A stretch of DNA of 64,000 nt from Ktedonobacter racemifer DSM 44963 (GCF_000178855.1 NZ_ADVG01000002.1:1-64000); one strand, 5' to 3'; counted from the stretch's first letter, positions 52,243 through 61,344 are shown. The notes: a model not told the origin generated them from the letters alone. Numbers and translations: made by a program.

Positions 52243-53430
52243 TTAAAGGGCGCAGACGTCGGCATAAGTGGGCAAGTTCTCGGGATTCCCGTTTTCGCCA
52301 CAGGCCGCGCAATGTGGATCGCGGAAGAGCTTCAGCTCGTTAAACTCACCAGCCAGGGCATCGTAGGTCATGAGGCGTCCAACCAGGGGATCGCCAATGC
52401 CCAACAGGAGTTTAATGGCCTCGGTCGCCTGCAAGAGACCAACGATACCAGGGAGCACGCCAAGCACACCGGCCTCAGCGCAGCTAGGCGCCAGGGCAGG
52501 AGGTGGGGGCTCGGGATAGAGACAACGATAGCATGGGCCATCATAGGGTTTAAAGACAGTCAACTGCCCCTCAAAACGGAAGACACTGCCATGGATGACC
52601 GGCTTATTCGCCAGCAGAGCCGCGTCGTTGAGGAGATAACGCGTGGGGAAGTTATCGGTGCCATCGATGATTACATCATAGTCAGCGATAATGCGCCGTA
52701 CGTTTTCTTCATCGAGGCGCTCGATATAGGTCACCACGTTGACATCGGGATTGAGCTTCTGGAGCGTCTCTTTCGCCGACTCAGCCTTGTACTGACCAAC
52801 ACGATCCGTGTTATGCAGAATCTGGCGTTGCAGGTTGCTCTCATCAACGACATCGGCATCAATAATGCCCAGCGTGCCGACGCCAGCCGCGGCGAGATAG
52901 TACGCCGAGGGGGAGCCGAGGCCACCCGCGCCGATGAGCAGCACCTTGGAATCAAGGAGTTTGAACTGACCCTGCTCACCCACCTCAGGCACCAACAGGT
53001 GGCGGCTATAGCGGCGAGCCTGGGCATCGCTCATCAAACGAGGCATCTCAAATTCGAAGCCGCTGCCCTTCCATTGGCCGAAGCCACCGGACATCGAGAT
53101 GACATTGCGATACCCCATCTGCTGAAGCGTCTTGCCAGCCATTAATGAGCGTACACCACCAGCACAGTAGAGCACGACGGTCTGGTCCTTATCGGGAATT
53201 GCTTCTTCAATTTGAAGCTCTAGAAAGCCACGTGGTACGTGGATGGCCCCTGGGATATGGCCTTCGTTCCATTCATGTTTCTCGCGCACATCTACCAGGG
53301 CCACGTCCGGGGCTTGCTCCCCGTTCTCACGCTGCTCCGCAAGGCTCTGGCGTACCTGAGAGGCCGACCACTCCGGCACTTCCTGCCTTGCCTGGCGCAT
53401 GATTTCACGAGATGCCTCGCCCATGTTCAC
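52243..53430 (-). CDS. Rhodanese-MoeB fusion (sulfur-carrier adenylyltransferase)
   Basis: 395 residues. N-terminal rhodanese (about 20-125) with active Cys89 (VVLYCAGGVRSLMAGK), then a ThiF/MoeB E1-like domain: ATP loop GAGGLGSPSAYYLA (167-180), DGTDNFPTRYLLN, Cys317 (APSCAEAGVLGVLPG) and zinc cysteines 300/303 and 374/377. In MoeZ-type proteins the rhodanese is C-terminal; here it is N-terminal. It should adenylate and sulfurate the CysO-like carrier encoded next. Confidence 0.93.
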   Translation of the reverse strand: MNMGEASREIMRQARQEVPEWSASQVRQSLAEQRENGEQAPDVALVDVREKHEWNEGHIPGAIHVPRGFLELQIEEAIPDKDQTVVLYCAGGVRSLMAGKTLQQMGYRNVISMSGGFGQWKGSGFEFEMPRLMSDAQARRYSRHLLVPEVGEQGQFKLLDSKVLLIGAGGLGSPSAYYLAAAGVGTLGIIDADVVDESNLQRQILHNTDRVGQYKAESAKETLQKLNPDVNVVTYIERLDEENVRRIIADYDVIIDGTDNFPTRYLLNDAALLANKPVIHGSVFRFEGQLTVFKPYDGPCYRCLYPEPPPPALAPSCAEAGVLGVLPGIVGLLQATEAIKLLLGIGDPLVGRLMTYDALAGEFNELKLFRDPHCAACGENGNPENLPTYADVCAL

Positions 53431-53617
53431 ACTCCTTATTGTTGATTAAGTTAATCAAGTTAGTTTTATGATTTCTTACAACAGCTTACAATTGCTCGCA
53501 CGACTTGTCAAGGAAAATTACAGGTTAGAAACGCAGGTTGCAATGGCGATTTCTTGAGGTACATTCGCTTTAATCATCAGAACAGCAAAAGAGGGGGATT
53601 TATTCCGGGGAGAGTGC

Positions 53618-53677
53618 GTGCGCTACTGGCGTACGCGCCTACTTGTTCGGCAGTAGGCGCGTACGCCAGTAGCGCAC
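53618..53677. repeat. Long palindrome (26-bp arms), GTAGGCGCG family
   Basis: 53618-53643 pairs perfectly with 53652-53677 (GTGCGCTACTGGCGTACGCG...). Related copies at 22124, 33562 and 57448. It lies just past the HEAT-protein stop. Confidence 0.92.
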
Positions 53678-53682
53678 CCTGT

Positions 53683-54738
53683 TTATATGGAGAGAAGGTG
53701 GTCGGCGCGTAGTTGCGCAAGTGCCTTGCTGGCCAGGGAAGAAACGGCAAGCGTATTCGCGACGCCGCTGAATGCCTCGACCACGGGTTTGAGATAGGGA
53801 GTGAGCTTGCTATCGCGCAGGTAGAGCTGGTGGAGAATATAGCAAGAGGTCTCGGCTTGCAGTTGGTTGGGGACACTGCTCTCCAACTGGCGCAAGACTG
53901 GCTCGAGGCTGGCTTTGCCATAGAGTACCAGGCTCTTCGCGGCCATCCAGCAGACGCCGGTATCGGGATCACGCAAGCCCGCGATCAGGTAAGGGATGGC
54001 GCGAAAGTCCTGCATTTCGCCAAAGGCGCGCATACAATGCCAGCGGATCCAGGGAGAGGCGCTGTGCATCTCATGCGCCACGGCAGGGATGGCGGGAGGA
54101 CCGATCTGAACCAGGGAGGCAAATACCTGGTTGACCATCTGTTCATCGGCGCCTTTAAGCGTTTCCAGTAAAGTTGGCACCACGGAGGGATCGCGCAACT
54201 TGCCCAACGCGCGAGCGGCCTGCATACGCACCTGATGCGAAGGATCGTGCAGCGCCTGGAGCAAGAGCGGCTCCGCCACGCGGTCACCCATCTCGCCCAG
54301 GATGGTAATCGCGGTGCCGCGAACTTCCTGGCGGCGATCACGAAAGCCCGCGAAGAGGACACGTTCGGCGCGTTCTCGCGTCATCGCGCCTCCGGCCTGA
54401 AGCAAGTTGCTCAAACGAATGCGTGCATAGGACGAGCGTAGCTTGGGTGGAACCACAAATGGCTTCCCGGCCCAGGTTCCCAGGGCAATAAACTCAAGTA
54501 AGTGATGGGCCAGGCGATCATCTTCAAGGGAGGCCACCGCCTCCATCGCACGTGGATCGTCGTCAATAATCCAGAGCATCAAGCGCCAGGCAGCCCCACG
54601 CCTTCCTTCTGCGGCATTAATCGCCAATTGCGCTGGAGGAATATCACCCAGAGGAGGGGTTACTTCGGCGTGCGTTGTAGTGGTCGTCTGGGTTACATTG
54701 GGCTTCTTTGTCGTAAAGGGATCATCAAATTGAGGCAT
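53683..54738 (-). CDS. HEAT-repeat protein
   Basis: 351 residues. After a disordered Thr-rich N-terminus it is a series of 30-residue helical repeats: VRGTAITILGEMGDRVAEPL, VRMQAARALGKLRDPSVVPT, IRWHCMRAFGEMQDFRAIPY, GVCWMAAKSLVLYGKASLEP. A protein-binding scaffold. The start at 54738 is supported by AAGGAGA; that ribosome-binding site abuts the GC-box at 54754. Confidence 0.85.
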   Translation of the reverse strand: MPQFDDPFTTKKPNVTQTTTTTHAEVTPPLGDIPPAQLAINAAEGRRGAAWRLMLWIIDDDPRAMEAVASLEDDRLAHHLLEFIALGTWAGKPFVVPPKLRSSYARIRLSNLLQAGGAMTRERAERVLFAGFRDRRQEVRGTAITILGEMGDRVAEPLLLQALHDPSHQVRMQAARALGKLRDPSVVPTLLETLKGADEQMVNQVFASLVQIGPPAIPAVAHEMHSASPWIRWHCMRAFGEMQDFRAIPYLIAGLRDPDTGVCWMAAKSLVLYGKASLEPVLRQLESSVPNQLQAETSCYILHQLYLRDSKLTPYLKPVVEAFSGVANTLAVSSLASKALAQLRADHLLSI

Positions 54739-54753
54739 CGTCTTCTTATCTCC

Positions 54754-54842
54754 TTGCGCCTGCGGCGCTCGCCTGGGTAGGTGGTGGTGTGGAGTGTGCT
54801 GGCAGCCTACGGCTGCCAGCACACTCCACACCACCACCTACC
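54754..54842. repeat. GC-box plus palindrome (31-bp arms)
   Basis: TTGCGCCTGCGGCGCTCGCC (54754-54773) precedes perfect arms 54776-54806 and 54812-54842 (GGTAGGTGGTGGTGTGGAGT...). Confidence 0.92.
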
Positions 54843-54957
54843 TGAAAGAAGTTGCATATCGCATTACCTACTTTCAAGGTACACCACCCAAAAAAAGCAG
54901 GCCCTTCCATGTGGAAGAGCCTGCGAAACGCAGAGATTACTGGATGGGATGCGCCAG

Positions 54958-57291
54958 TTATGCCTGGTTTGCCTCGTACAGGGCATTAAAGACGCGTTCG
55001 GGAGTCGCGGGAATCGTCGTCACACGCACGCCAAGCGCATCGTGCAAGGCATTGGCGACTGCGGCGGCCACCGGCACCACTGGCGGCTCCCCGACGCCCT
55101 TCGCGCCGAAGGGACCAAGGGCAGAGGGAATCTCTACCAGAATCGGGGTAATCCGTGGCACATCGAAGCTATGCGGCAGAGCGTAGTCCATCAGCGTAGG
55201 AGTCAGGAGTTGGCCGTTCTCGTCGTACTCATAGCCTTCGAATAAGGCCCAGCCCAGACCCTGAGTGACGCCACCACTGATCTGCCCCTCGACCTCAGCC
55301 GGGTTGATCGCGCGACCGACATCCTGTACAGCTACGTAGTCCAGCACCTTGACATCGCCGGTATCGGGATCGACAGCCAGCTTCACCAGGTGCGCGGCAA
55401 ACATGGGAGAGGAGGTCGTAATGCCCGCGCGACCACGGCCATAGACCGGCTCAAAGCGCCGTGTGGACATCTTCGCCACCTCTTTGAGGTCGACGCTCTT
55501 GTTAGGCACGCCACGCACAGCCACCTTGCCCTCGACAATCTCCAGGTCCGCCTCGGCGGCCTCCAGCATGTTGCTAGCAATGTTGAGAATCTGCTGACGT
55601 GCATCGCGAACGGCTGAGAGCACAGCAGGCCCCATCGCATAGGTCGTCTTACTCCCGCCTGTGCCACCACTATAGGGCATGGTATCGGTGCTATCATGCA
55701 CTACATTCACCTGGTCCGGTGAAACGCCCAGGCCCTCGGCGGCAATTAAGGCCATCGAGGTATCGGAACCGGTCAGATCGACGGTGCCAAGCACCACCGA
55801 GAGCGTCCCGTCCGACTCCAGGCGACAAGCAGCAGCAGATGGCTCGGTACCGCCCGGCCAGCCACCGACTGAGATACCAATACCGACCTTCCAGCCCTTC
55901 AGCTCGGTGGGAAGCTTCTGCTTCTCCTCGGCGCGGTTGACCCACAGAGGGTGCTTCTCCAGCTCATCAATACACTCCAACAGACCAATGCGCGGCCAGT
56001 TGCGACGATCAATGGTGGGATCACCCTCCTTGAAGGCGTTGTGCTTGCGGAACGCCAGCAGATCCATCTCCAGCGCCTCACAGAGCTTGTTGACCGTTGT
56101 CTCCATGGCGAAAGTAGCCTGGGGCGCATTGGGAGCGCGATAGGCGCCCACGCTGACCTTATTGGTCAGGACCTCGTAACAGTGGAGATCGACATTGGGG
56201 CAGCGATAGGTGCTTGCCAGCAGATAGCCGCCCAGGCCTGCCGCGGCACCAGGATAGGCACCAGAATCGAAGATGGCTTTACCCTGGAGGGCCACCAGCG
56301 TACCATCTTTCTTCGCGCCAAGCTTGAGGGTAATAACAGCCTGGGGGGCGGGATTGCCCGCTAGCAGATCTTCCTGGCGAGTAAAGGATAAACGCACGGG
56401 CTTGCGCACCTTATAGGCCGCCGCCGCCGCCAGGGGCTCGATCAAACCAAATTTGCCACCGAAGGCACCCCCAATAGGCACCGACTCAACGCGAATCTGG
56501 CGCTCCGGCAAATTCAGCGCCTCGGAGATGTCCGAGCGCACACCAAGCATACCCTGAGCGCTGGGCCAGACAACGAGTTGATGGCCAGAGGGGCTAGGCG
56601 AGACGAGGATGGACTGCGACTCCATATAAGACTGGTGGACCGGGCGCGTGCTCACCGTATGCTCGATCACGACCTCGGCCTCGCGCCAGCCAGCCTCGAT
56701 ATCGCCCAGCTTCATATGCGTCTTGCCGCTCACATTGGCGGAGAGCTCTTCCTGCTCCTCTTCTTCGGTATCACCCGAGCCGACGGCTGCGTGCGCACCG
56801 CCACCAGCGATCTCACCACCTTCTTTAGAAGCATGCAAGCGTGTCAGAGGTGAGTTGGGACGCATGGCCTCGACCGGGTCCAGCACGACGGGCAGGGGAT
56901 CATAATCAACATCCACGAGGGCGACACCATCTTCAGCTGCGGCCTCGGTCTCGGCCACGACAATCGCCACAGGGTGGCCTGCCCAGCAGGCTTCACCACG
57001 GGCCAGGGGGGCCTGTGAGCGCGAAGTGGCATCGGGATTGGCCATCTCAAGCGTCTCGCTGGTATAGACAGCAACCACACCTGGCACGTTAAGGGCCTCG
57101 CTGACATCAATGTTGTTGATGGTGGCATGGGCATAGGGGCTGAGCACGAGGCGCGCATGCAGCAAGCCTGGAGCAGATATATCACCGGCGAAGCGAGTCC
57201 GGCCCATCAGCTTTTCCGGGGCGTCCTGCCTGCGTGTACGCTTGCCAACAAAATTCGTTTCTTGTGCAGTCTGATCTACAGTTTGTGTCAT
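54958..57291 (-). CDS. Molybdenum hydroxylase large subunit (xanthine/aldehyde oxidase family)
   Basis: 777 residues with the two-part Mo-cofactor domain: GRTRFAGDISAPGLLHARLV at the start, IGGAFGGKFGLIEPLAAAAA, VSVGAYRAPNAPQATFAMET and the C-terminal GAKGVGEPPVVPVAAAVANA with the conserved catalytic Glu. The GAYRAPN loop is not the AYxCSFR of form-I CO dehydrogenase. An insert at about 165-190 is Glu/Gly-rich. The FeS and FAD partners normally encoded beside it are absent here, so it is an orphan or works with subunits encoded elsewhere. Confidence 0.88.
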   Translation of the reverse strand: MTQTVDQTAQETNFVGKRTRRQDAPEKLMGRTRFAGDISAPGLLHARLVLSPYAHATINNIDVSEALNVPGVVAVYTSETLEMANPDATSRSQAPLARGEACWAGHPVAIVVAETEAAAEDGVALVDVDYDPLPVVLDPVEAMRPNSPLTRLHASKEGGEIAGGGAHAAVGSGDTEEEEQEELSANVSGKTHMKLGDIEAGWREAEVVIEHTVSTRPVHQSYMESQSILVSPSPSGHQLVVWPSAQGMLGVRSDISEALNLPERQIRVESVPIGGAFGGKFGLIEPLAAAAAYKVRKPVRLSFTRQEDLLAGNPAPQAVITLKLGAKKDGTLVALQGKAIFDSGAYPGAAAGLGGYLLASTYRCPNVDLHCYEVLTNKVSVGAYRAPNAPQATFAMETTVNKLCEALEMDLLAFRKHNAFKEGDPTIDRRNWPRIGLLECIDELEKHPLWVNRAEEKQKLPTELKGWKVGIGISVGGWPGGTEPSAAACRLESDGTLSVVLGTVDLTGSDTSMALIAAEGLGVSPDQVNVVHDSTDTMPYSGGTGGSKTTYAMGPAVLSAVRDARQQILNIASNMLEAAEADLEIVEGKVAVRGVPNKSVDLKEVAKMSTRRFEPVYGRGRAGITTSSPMFAAHLVKLAVDPDTGDVKVLDYVAVQDVGRAINPAEVEGQISGGVTQGLGWALFEGYEYDENGQLLTPTLMDYALPHSFDVPRITPILVEIPSALGPFGAKGVGEPPVVPVAAAVANALHDALGVRVTTIPATPERVFNALYEANQA

Positions 57292-57447
57292 GCAGAGCTT
57301 ATCTCCCACAATCTCTAGCGAAAAGGAACAACAAGAGGAAAGTCGCCTGCACAGTGCTGGCAGGTTGACTGAAAAAAGATAGCCGTGCCTTGAGCACGGA
57401 TAATATGAGGTAGCCGATTATCTCTATAAGTGTATCACAATTCTTCC

Positions 57448-57506
57448 AGTGCTGCCTCACCCAGTAGCCGCTACTAGCGTACGCGACTACTGGGTGAGGC
57501 AGCACT
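57448..57506. repeat. Palindrome (20-bp arms) with GTAGGCGCG-like core
   Basis: 57448-57467 pairs with 57487-57506; the loop holds GCTACTAGCGTACGCG, like the repeat family at 53618. It ends five bases from the metY stop. Confidence 0.88.
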
Positions 57507-57510
57507 AGTC

Positions 57511-58806
57511 TTAAAAAGTGCCGCGCAGGGCCTGGTCGAGGTCCCAGAGGATATCCTCGACGTTCTCGATGCCGATGGAGAGACGGATCAGGTCTGGGGT
57601 CACGCCGCCCGCGAGCTGGTTCTCCTCAGAGAGCTGCTGGTGTGTCGTGCTGGCGGGATGAATGACCAGGCTGCGCGCATCGCCAACGTTCGCCAGGTGC
57701 GAGAGGAGCTTTACGCTATTGATCAGCTTTTTTCCCGCCTCGTAGCCACCCTTGACGCCAAAGGTGAAGACAGCACCCGCGCCACGCGGCAGATACTTCT
57801 GCGCCAGTTCATACGAGGGATCATCTTTCAAGCCGGGATAGCGCACCCAACTCACAGCGGGATGCTCATGCAAGAACTCGGCCACGCGCTGGGCATTGGC
57901 ACAATGGCGCTCCATGCGCAGCGAGAGCGTTTCGAGGCCCTGGAGCAGCAGGAAGGAGTTAAAGGGGCTAAGCGCGGCCCCCGTATCACGAACCGTCTCC
58001 ACGCGGAGCTTCATACAAAAGCAAAAATCTCCAAAAGTTTCGTAGAAGCGCACGCCGTGGTAACCAGGCGAGGGATCAACGATATGCGCGAACTTCCCGT
58101 TGTCCCAGGGGAACTTCCCCGACTCGACCACTACGCCCGCGATGGAGGTGCCATGCCCGCCAATAAACTTGGTCGCCGAATGCACGACGATATCCGCGCC
58201 ATGTTCGAAGGGACGGCAGAGGTAAGGCGTCCCAAAGGTATTGTCCACGACCAGGGGAATACCGGCCTCGTGCGCGATAGCGGCCACAGCCTGAATATCG
58301 AGCACATCTCCACGAGGGTTGCCAATGGTCTCGCCGTACAAGGCACGCGTTCTGGGCGTAATGGCCCGACGGAAGTTTTCAGGATCATTACTATCGACAA
58401 AGATGGTATTGATGCCCCAGGCGCGTAGCGTGATGTCAAACTGCGTATGCGTGCCACCATAAAGGTAGCTGGAGGCCACAATTTCATCGCCGGGACGCAG
58501 CAGCGTCATCATCGTCGCCATCTGGGCCGCCATACCCGAGGCGGTCGCCACGGCGCCAGTGCCGCCTTCCAGGGATGCGATACGCTCCTCGAAGACAGCG
58601 GTCGTCGGATTCATGATACGGGTATAGATATTGCCGAAGCGTTGCAGAGCAAAGAGGTGCGCGGCATGGTCGGTATCGTCAAAGACATAGGACGTCGTCT
58701 GGTAAATGGGAACCGCGCGCGCGCCAGTCGTAGGATCGGGTCGCTGGCCCGCGTGCACGGAGAGGGTATCGAAACCAAAGACGTGATCGCCATCAATCTC
58801 AGGCAT
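57511..58806 (-). CDS. metY: O-acetylhomoserine sulfhydrylase
   Basis: 431-residue PLP enzyme of the Cys/Met metabolism family: FDTLSVHAGQRPDPTTGARA, QRFGNIYTRIMNPTTAVFEE, SLEGGTGAVATASGMAAQMA, PLP lysine in HSATKFIGGHG, and the C-terminal STTHQQLSEENQLAGGVTPD typical of the long MetY group. It makes homocysteine from O-acetylhomoserine and sulfide. GGAGG precedes the ATG at 58806. Together with the CysO operon it makes this a sulfur-assimilation region. Confidence 0.93.
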   Translation of the reverse strand: MPEIDGDHVFGFDTLSVHAGQRPDPTTGARAVPIYQTTSYVFDDTDHAAHLFALQRFGNIYTRIMNPTTAVFEERIASLEGGTGAVATASGMAAQMATMMTLLRPGDEIVASSYLYGGTHTQFDITLRAWGINTIFVDSNDPENFRRAITPRTRALYGETIGNPRGDVLDIQAVAAIAHEAGIPLVVDNTFGTPYLCRPFEHGADIVVHSATKFIGGHGTSIAGVVVESGKFPWDNGKFAHIVDPSPGYHGVRFYETFGDFCFCMKLRVETVRDTGAALSPFNSFLLLQGLETLSLRMERHCANAQRVAEFLHEHPAVSWVRYPGLKDDPSYELAQKYLPRGAGAVFTFGVKGGYEAGKKLINSVKLLSHLANVGDARSLVIHPASTTHQQLSEENQLAGGVTPDLIRLSIGIENVEDILWDLDQALRGTF

Positions 58807-58999
58807 GAGAGAAACCTCCAATAAGATAGAGAGAAGCCAATAGGTAGTTGTATTATAGCCGCTCTCTACATCCTACGCCCATCTCAACAGTATGCGCAAA
58901 TATTATCAGGAAGAACAAATCCTGGTTTTAAGCTTGCTACATATTCTCGTCTAAATTACTAGAACGGCTAGAACGGCAAATTTGTCTAAAGGAGATTAT

Positions 59000-59113
59000 A
59001 TGTTAGTAGCTTTCCCTCTTTTCGCATCAATCGTTGCGCTCATCTATATCGTTTTCGGGCTTTTGCTCCTCGTCCTGGCGATTCTGGCCTTGCTCAAATA
59101 TTTACGCAGTTAG
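59000..59113 (+). CDS. Small single-helix membrane protein, 37 aa
   Basis: A short gene with AAAGGAGAT right before the ATG. It begins MLVAFPLFASIVALIYIVFG and ends LKYLRS; one long hydrophobic helix and a basic end. Function unknown. The GC-box and hairpin at 59121-59186 follow. Confidence 0.6.
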   Translation: MLVAFPLFASIVALIYIVFGLLLLVLAILALLKYLRS

Positions 59114-59120
59114 TCGCTTC

Positions 59121-59186
59121 TCGTGCCTGCGGCGCTCGCTTAAGTAGGTGATGAGGCGTGGCTGTCAAGGCACGCCTCATCACCTA
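59121..59186. repeat. GC-box plus palindrome (16-bp arms)
   Basis: TCGTGCCTGCGGCGCTCGCT (59121-59140) precedes arms 59145-59160 and 59171-59186 (TAGGTGATGAGGCGTG), 10-nt loop. Confidence 0.88.
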
Positions 59187-59301
59187 AAAGGCCAGCTTAT
59201 AATCGCTCGCCAAAGGATGGCTTGTGGTCACGCGCCATGCGGGCTACAATAAGGAGGCGAGATCATACAAACTAGCAAGCAGAGAGAGGAGAGGCAGTAG
59301 C

Positions 59302-59826
59302 ATGAGCATGGCGCAATCCAGGGAAGACTCCGTTCCCATACCCGATATGTATGAGCGTCTACGCATTTTGCAGCAGTATAAGCATATTGCCATCGTGGGC
59401 GTTTCCGCAGACCCCTATCGCCCAAGCCATTTTGTGGCGATCTATATGCAGGCGGAGGGGTACGATATTATCCCCATCAATCCACGCTACGCGGGGAAGA
59501 CCCTGCTTGGCAAGCGCGTGTATGCCTCGTTGAAGGAGGCCAGGGAAGCCGGGGAGACGATCGAGATTGTAGATGTCTTCCGTAAGCCTGCCGATACGCC
59601 ACCTATCGCACGCGAGGCGATTGAGATTGGGGCCAGGGTGCTATGGCTCCAACTTGGAGTGCGCAATGATGAGGCAGGCGAGATCGCGCGAGCCGCGGGA
59701 TTGACCTTTGTCCAGGACCGCTGTGTGAAGATCGAGCACGCACGCTTCTTTGGCGGGCTGCATACAGTGGGATTAAACACGGGAGTCATTCTCTCACGCA
59801 AGCTGGAGGAACCAAAACAGGGCTAG
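59302..59826 (+). CDS. CoA-binding domain protein (YccU-like)
   Basis: 174 residues of the CoA_binding_2 Rossmann family: IAIVGVSADPYRPSHFVAIY, GYDIIPINPRYAGKTLLGKR, VDVFRKPADTPPIAREAIEI, VLWLQLGV and a C-terminal CVKIEHARFFGG. The start at 59302 gives the family length. These bind CoA or a nucleotide, role unknown. Confidence 0.92.
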   Translation: MSMAQSREDSVPIPDMYERLRILQQYKHIAIVGVSADPYRPSHFVAIYMQAEGYDIIPINPRYAGKTLLGKRVYASLKEAREAGETIEIVDVFRKPADTPPIAREAIEIGARVLWLQLGVRNDEAGEIARAAGLTFVQDRCVKIEHARFFGGLHTVGLNTGVILSRKLEEPKQG

Positions 59827-59898
59827 AGATCTCAGCCAGAGAGAGTCAGCAGGGATGCATGTCATGTCACTACCTTAAACCACAGAAGGGAGACTTAC

Positions 59899-60411
59899 AT
59901 GCAACCAGGATATAACAGCATCAGCTCAGTGGATGAGAAGATGATGGCAAGGACGCTGGCATATGCGAACGCCGCCCTGGATAAAGGGAGTGTAGGTATC
60001 GCGGCCCTACTCAGTCGCAGAGACGAGATCCTGGACCTGGAACATAACCAGTTTCAAGAGACCAGGGATGCGATCGACCACGCGGAGATGGTTGTCCTGC
60101 GCCGCATGGCACGCTACCTCTCACAGCTCAGCGAGGAGGAGAAACGCGAATTGACGCTATATAGCTCGCTAGAGCCGTGCCTGATGTGCATGGCGGCTAT
60201 CTCATTCGCGGGCCTCAAGCGCGTCGTCTTCTCGGCCTATAACGCCGATGGCACCGACGAGGTGACGGTAGCGCGTGGCTTGACTTCCGAGCAGGTCAAC
60301 CAGGCGCTCACGCGAGGACCGCTAACCTTGCTTGGCGGCGTCCAGCGCGAGGAAGGCAGAGAGATCCTGGCGCGGATGGGAAAACTGCGTGCCAGCGTCC
60401 CAGCCGACTAG
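59899..60411 (+). CDS. Zinc nucleoside/nucleotide deaminase
   Basis: 170 residues of the cytidine/deoxycytidylate deaminase fold with His61-Ala-Glu63 (DHAEMVVLRR) and Pro-Cys94-x-x-Cys97 (SLEPCLMCMAAISFAG), the complete zinc site and proton shuttle. Most like the guanine/tRNA-type group, substrate not assigned. It is followed 27 bases later by the PD-(D/E)xK-like gene. Confidence 0.9.
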   Translation: MQPGYNSISSVDEKMMARTLAYANAALDKGSVGIAALLSRRDEILDLEHNQFQETRDAIDHAEMVVLRRMARYLSQLSEEEKRELTLYSSLEPCLMCMAAISFAGLKRVVFSAYNADGTDEVTVARGLTSEQVNQALTRGPLTLLGGVQREEGREILARMGKLRASVPAD

Positions 60412-60438
60412 CCAGTAGCAACGATCGGAGCAAAGGAT

Positions 60439-61293
60439 ATGGGCGCGGAACGCTTCTCTGCCGCAGACATGGCGCGTGAGCGGCTGGCGCGCCAGGACCA
60501 GTTCGAGATCATGCTGCGCCGCCAGGGATGGCACCTCATTCGACACAAGCCAGTGTACACCGATCCACGCGTCATTCGCCTCTACCTCAATCAGGAACTC
60601 GAACCCGACGAGCGAGCCAGGCGCTTCTACGAGTCGTTTGGCGATAACACCTTTCGCAAACTGTTGCGCCATATCTTCTTCCACAAAAGTAGTTCCTATG
60701 CCGATCTCAAACGCATGTGCGCGGGAGAACAGAAGCTCGAACAAAACCTGGCATGCTTGCAGGAGGATCACCTGGTCACGCATGATGGGATGCTCTATCA
60801 CAAAAGTCTGGCCTACAAGCACATTGATAATCTGGGGCCAACACTCGAATGGTATATCTCTGAATGGTTTCGCGATTGGCTCCAGGTACCGGCGCGGCAT
60901 GGCGTCGCACTTAAAGGGGTAGCGGACGGAGGCGACCTGGATGTTGTGGCCTTTGTGGATGGCATTCGTGTAATGGTGGAGTCTAAATCGGGTAGCCCCA
61001 ACCAGATTACAGAGAACGAACTACGGCTGTTTCTACGGCGCGCCGCTGACTTTAATCCAGAGATCGCGGTGCTCTTGATCGACACTGAGAGCAATATCGA
61101 CCGCCAGGTAGAGATACTCAACAAACTACGGGCAGGTGGTGACCCACTGACACCCCAGAACAATCACCACAGCCTCTTCTGGGGTGCGCGCCACATTTAT
61201 GTCATCAATGCCTATCCTGGCCTTGGGGACGCGCTCTCGGCGGTGCTACGGCTCTATTATTCGCGCATCCGCCACATGTCCTTTTTTCAATGA
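60439..61293 (+). CDS. PD-(D/E)xK nuclease-like protein
   Basis: 284 residues. A helical N-terminal part with a possible winged helix (TFRKLLRHIFFHKSSSYADL), then a core with Asp166/Asp168 (VADGGDLDVVAFVD) and Glu181-Ser-Lys183 (RVMVESKSGSPNQI). That spacing fits the PD-(D/E)xK nuclease fold. I do not recognise the exact family. It is co-oriented with the deaminase gene just upstream. Confidence 0.65.
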   Translation: MGAERFSAADMARERLARQDQFEIMLRRQGWHLIRHKPVYTDPRVIRLYLNQELEPDERARRFYESFGDNTFRKLLRHIFFHKSSSYADLKRMCAGEQKLEQNLACLQEDHLVTHDGMLYHKSLAYKHIDNLGPTLEWYISEWFRDWLQVPARHGVALKGVADGGDLDVVAFVDGIRVMVESKSGSPNQITENELRLFLRRAADFNPEIAVLLIDTESNIDRQVEILNKLRAGGDPLTPQNNHHSLFWGARHIYVINAYPGLGDALSAVLRLYYSRIRHMSFFQ

Positions 61294-61300
61294 TGCATGA

Positions 61301-61344
61301 GAGAAGCCAGGGGTACCTGGAAACGGTACATGCCCTGGCTTCTC
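61301..61344. terminator. Hairpin between convergent genes
   Basis: GAGAAGCCAGGG (61301-61312) pairs with 61333-61344, with an inner GTACC/GGTAC stem. Eight bases past the stop at 61293. Confidence 0.75.
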
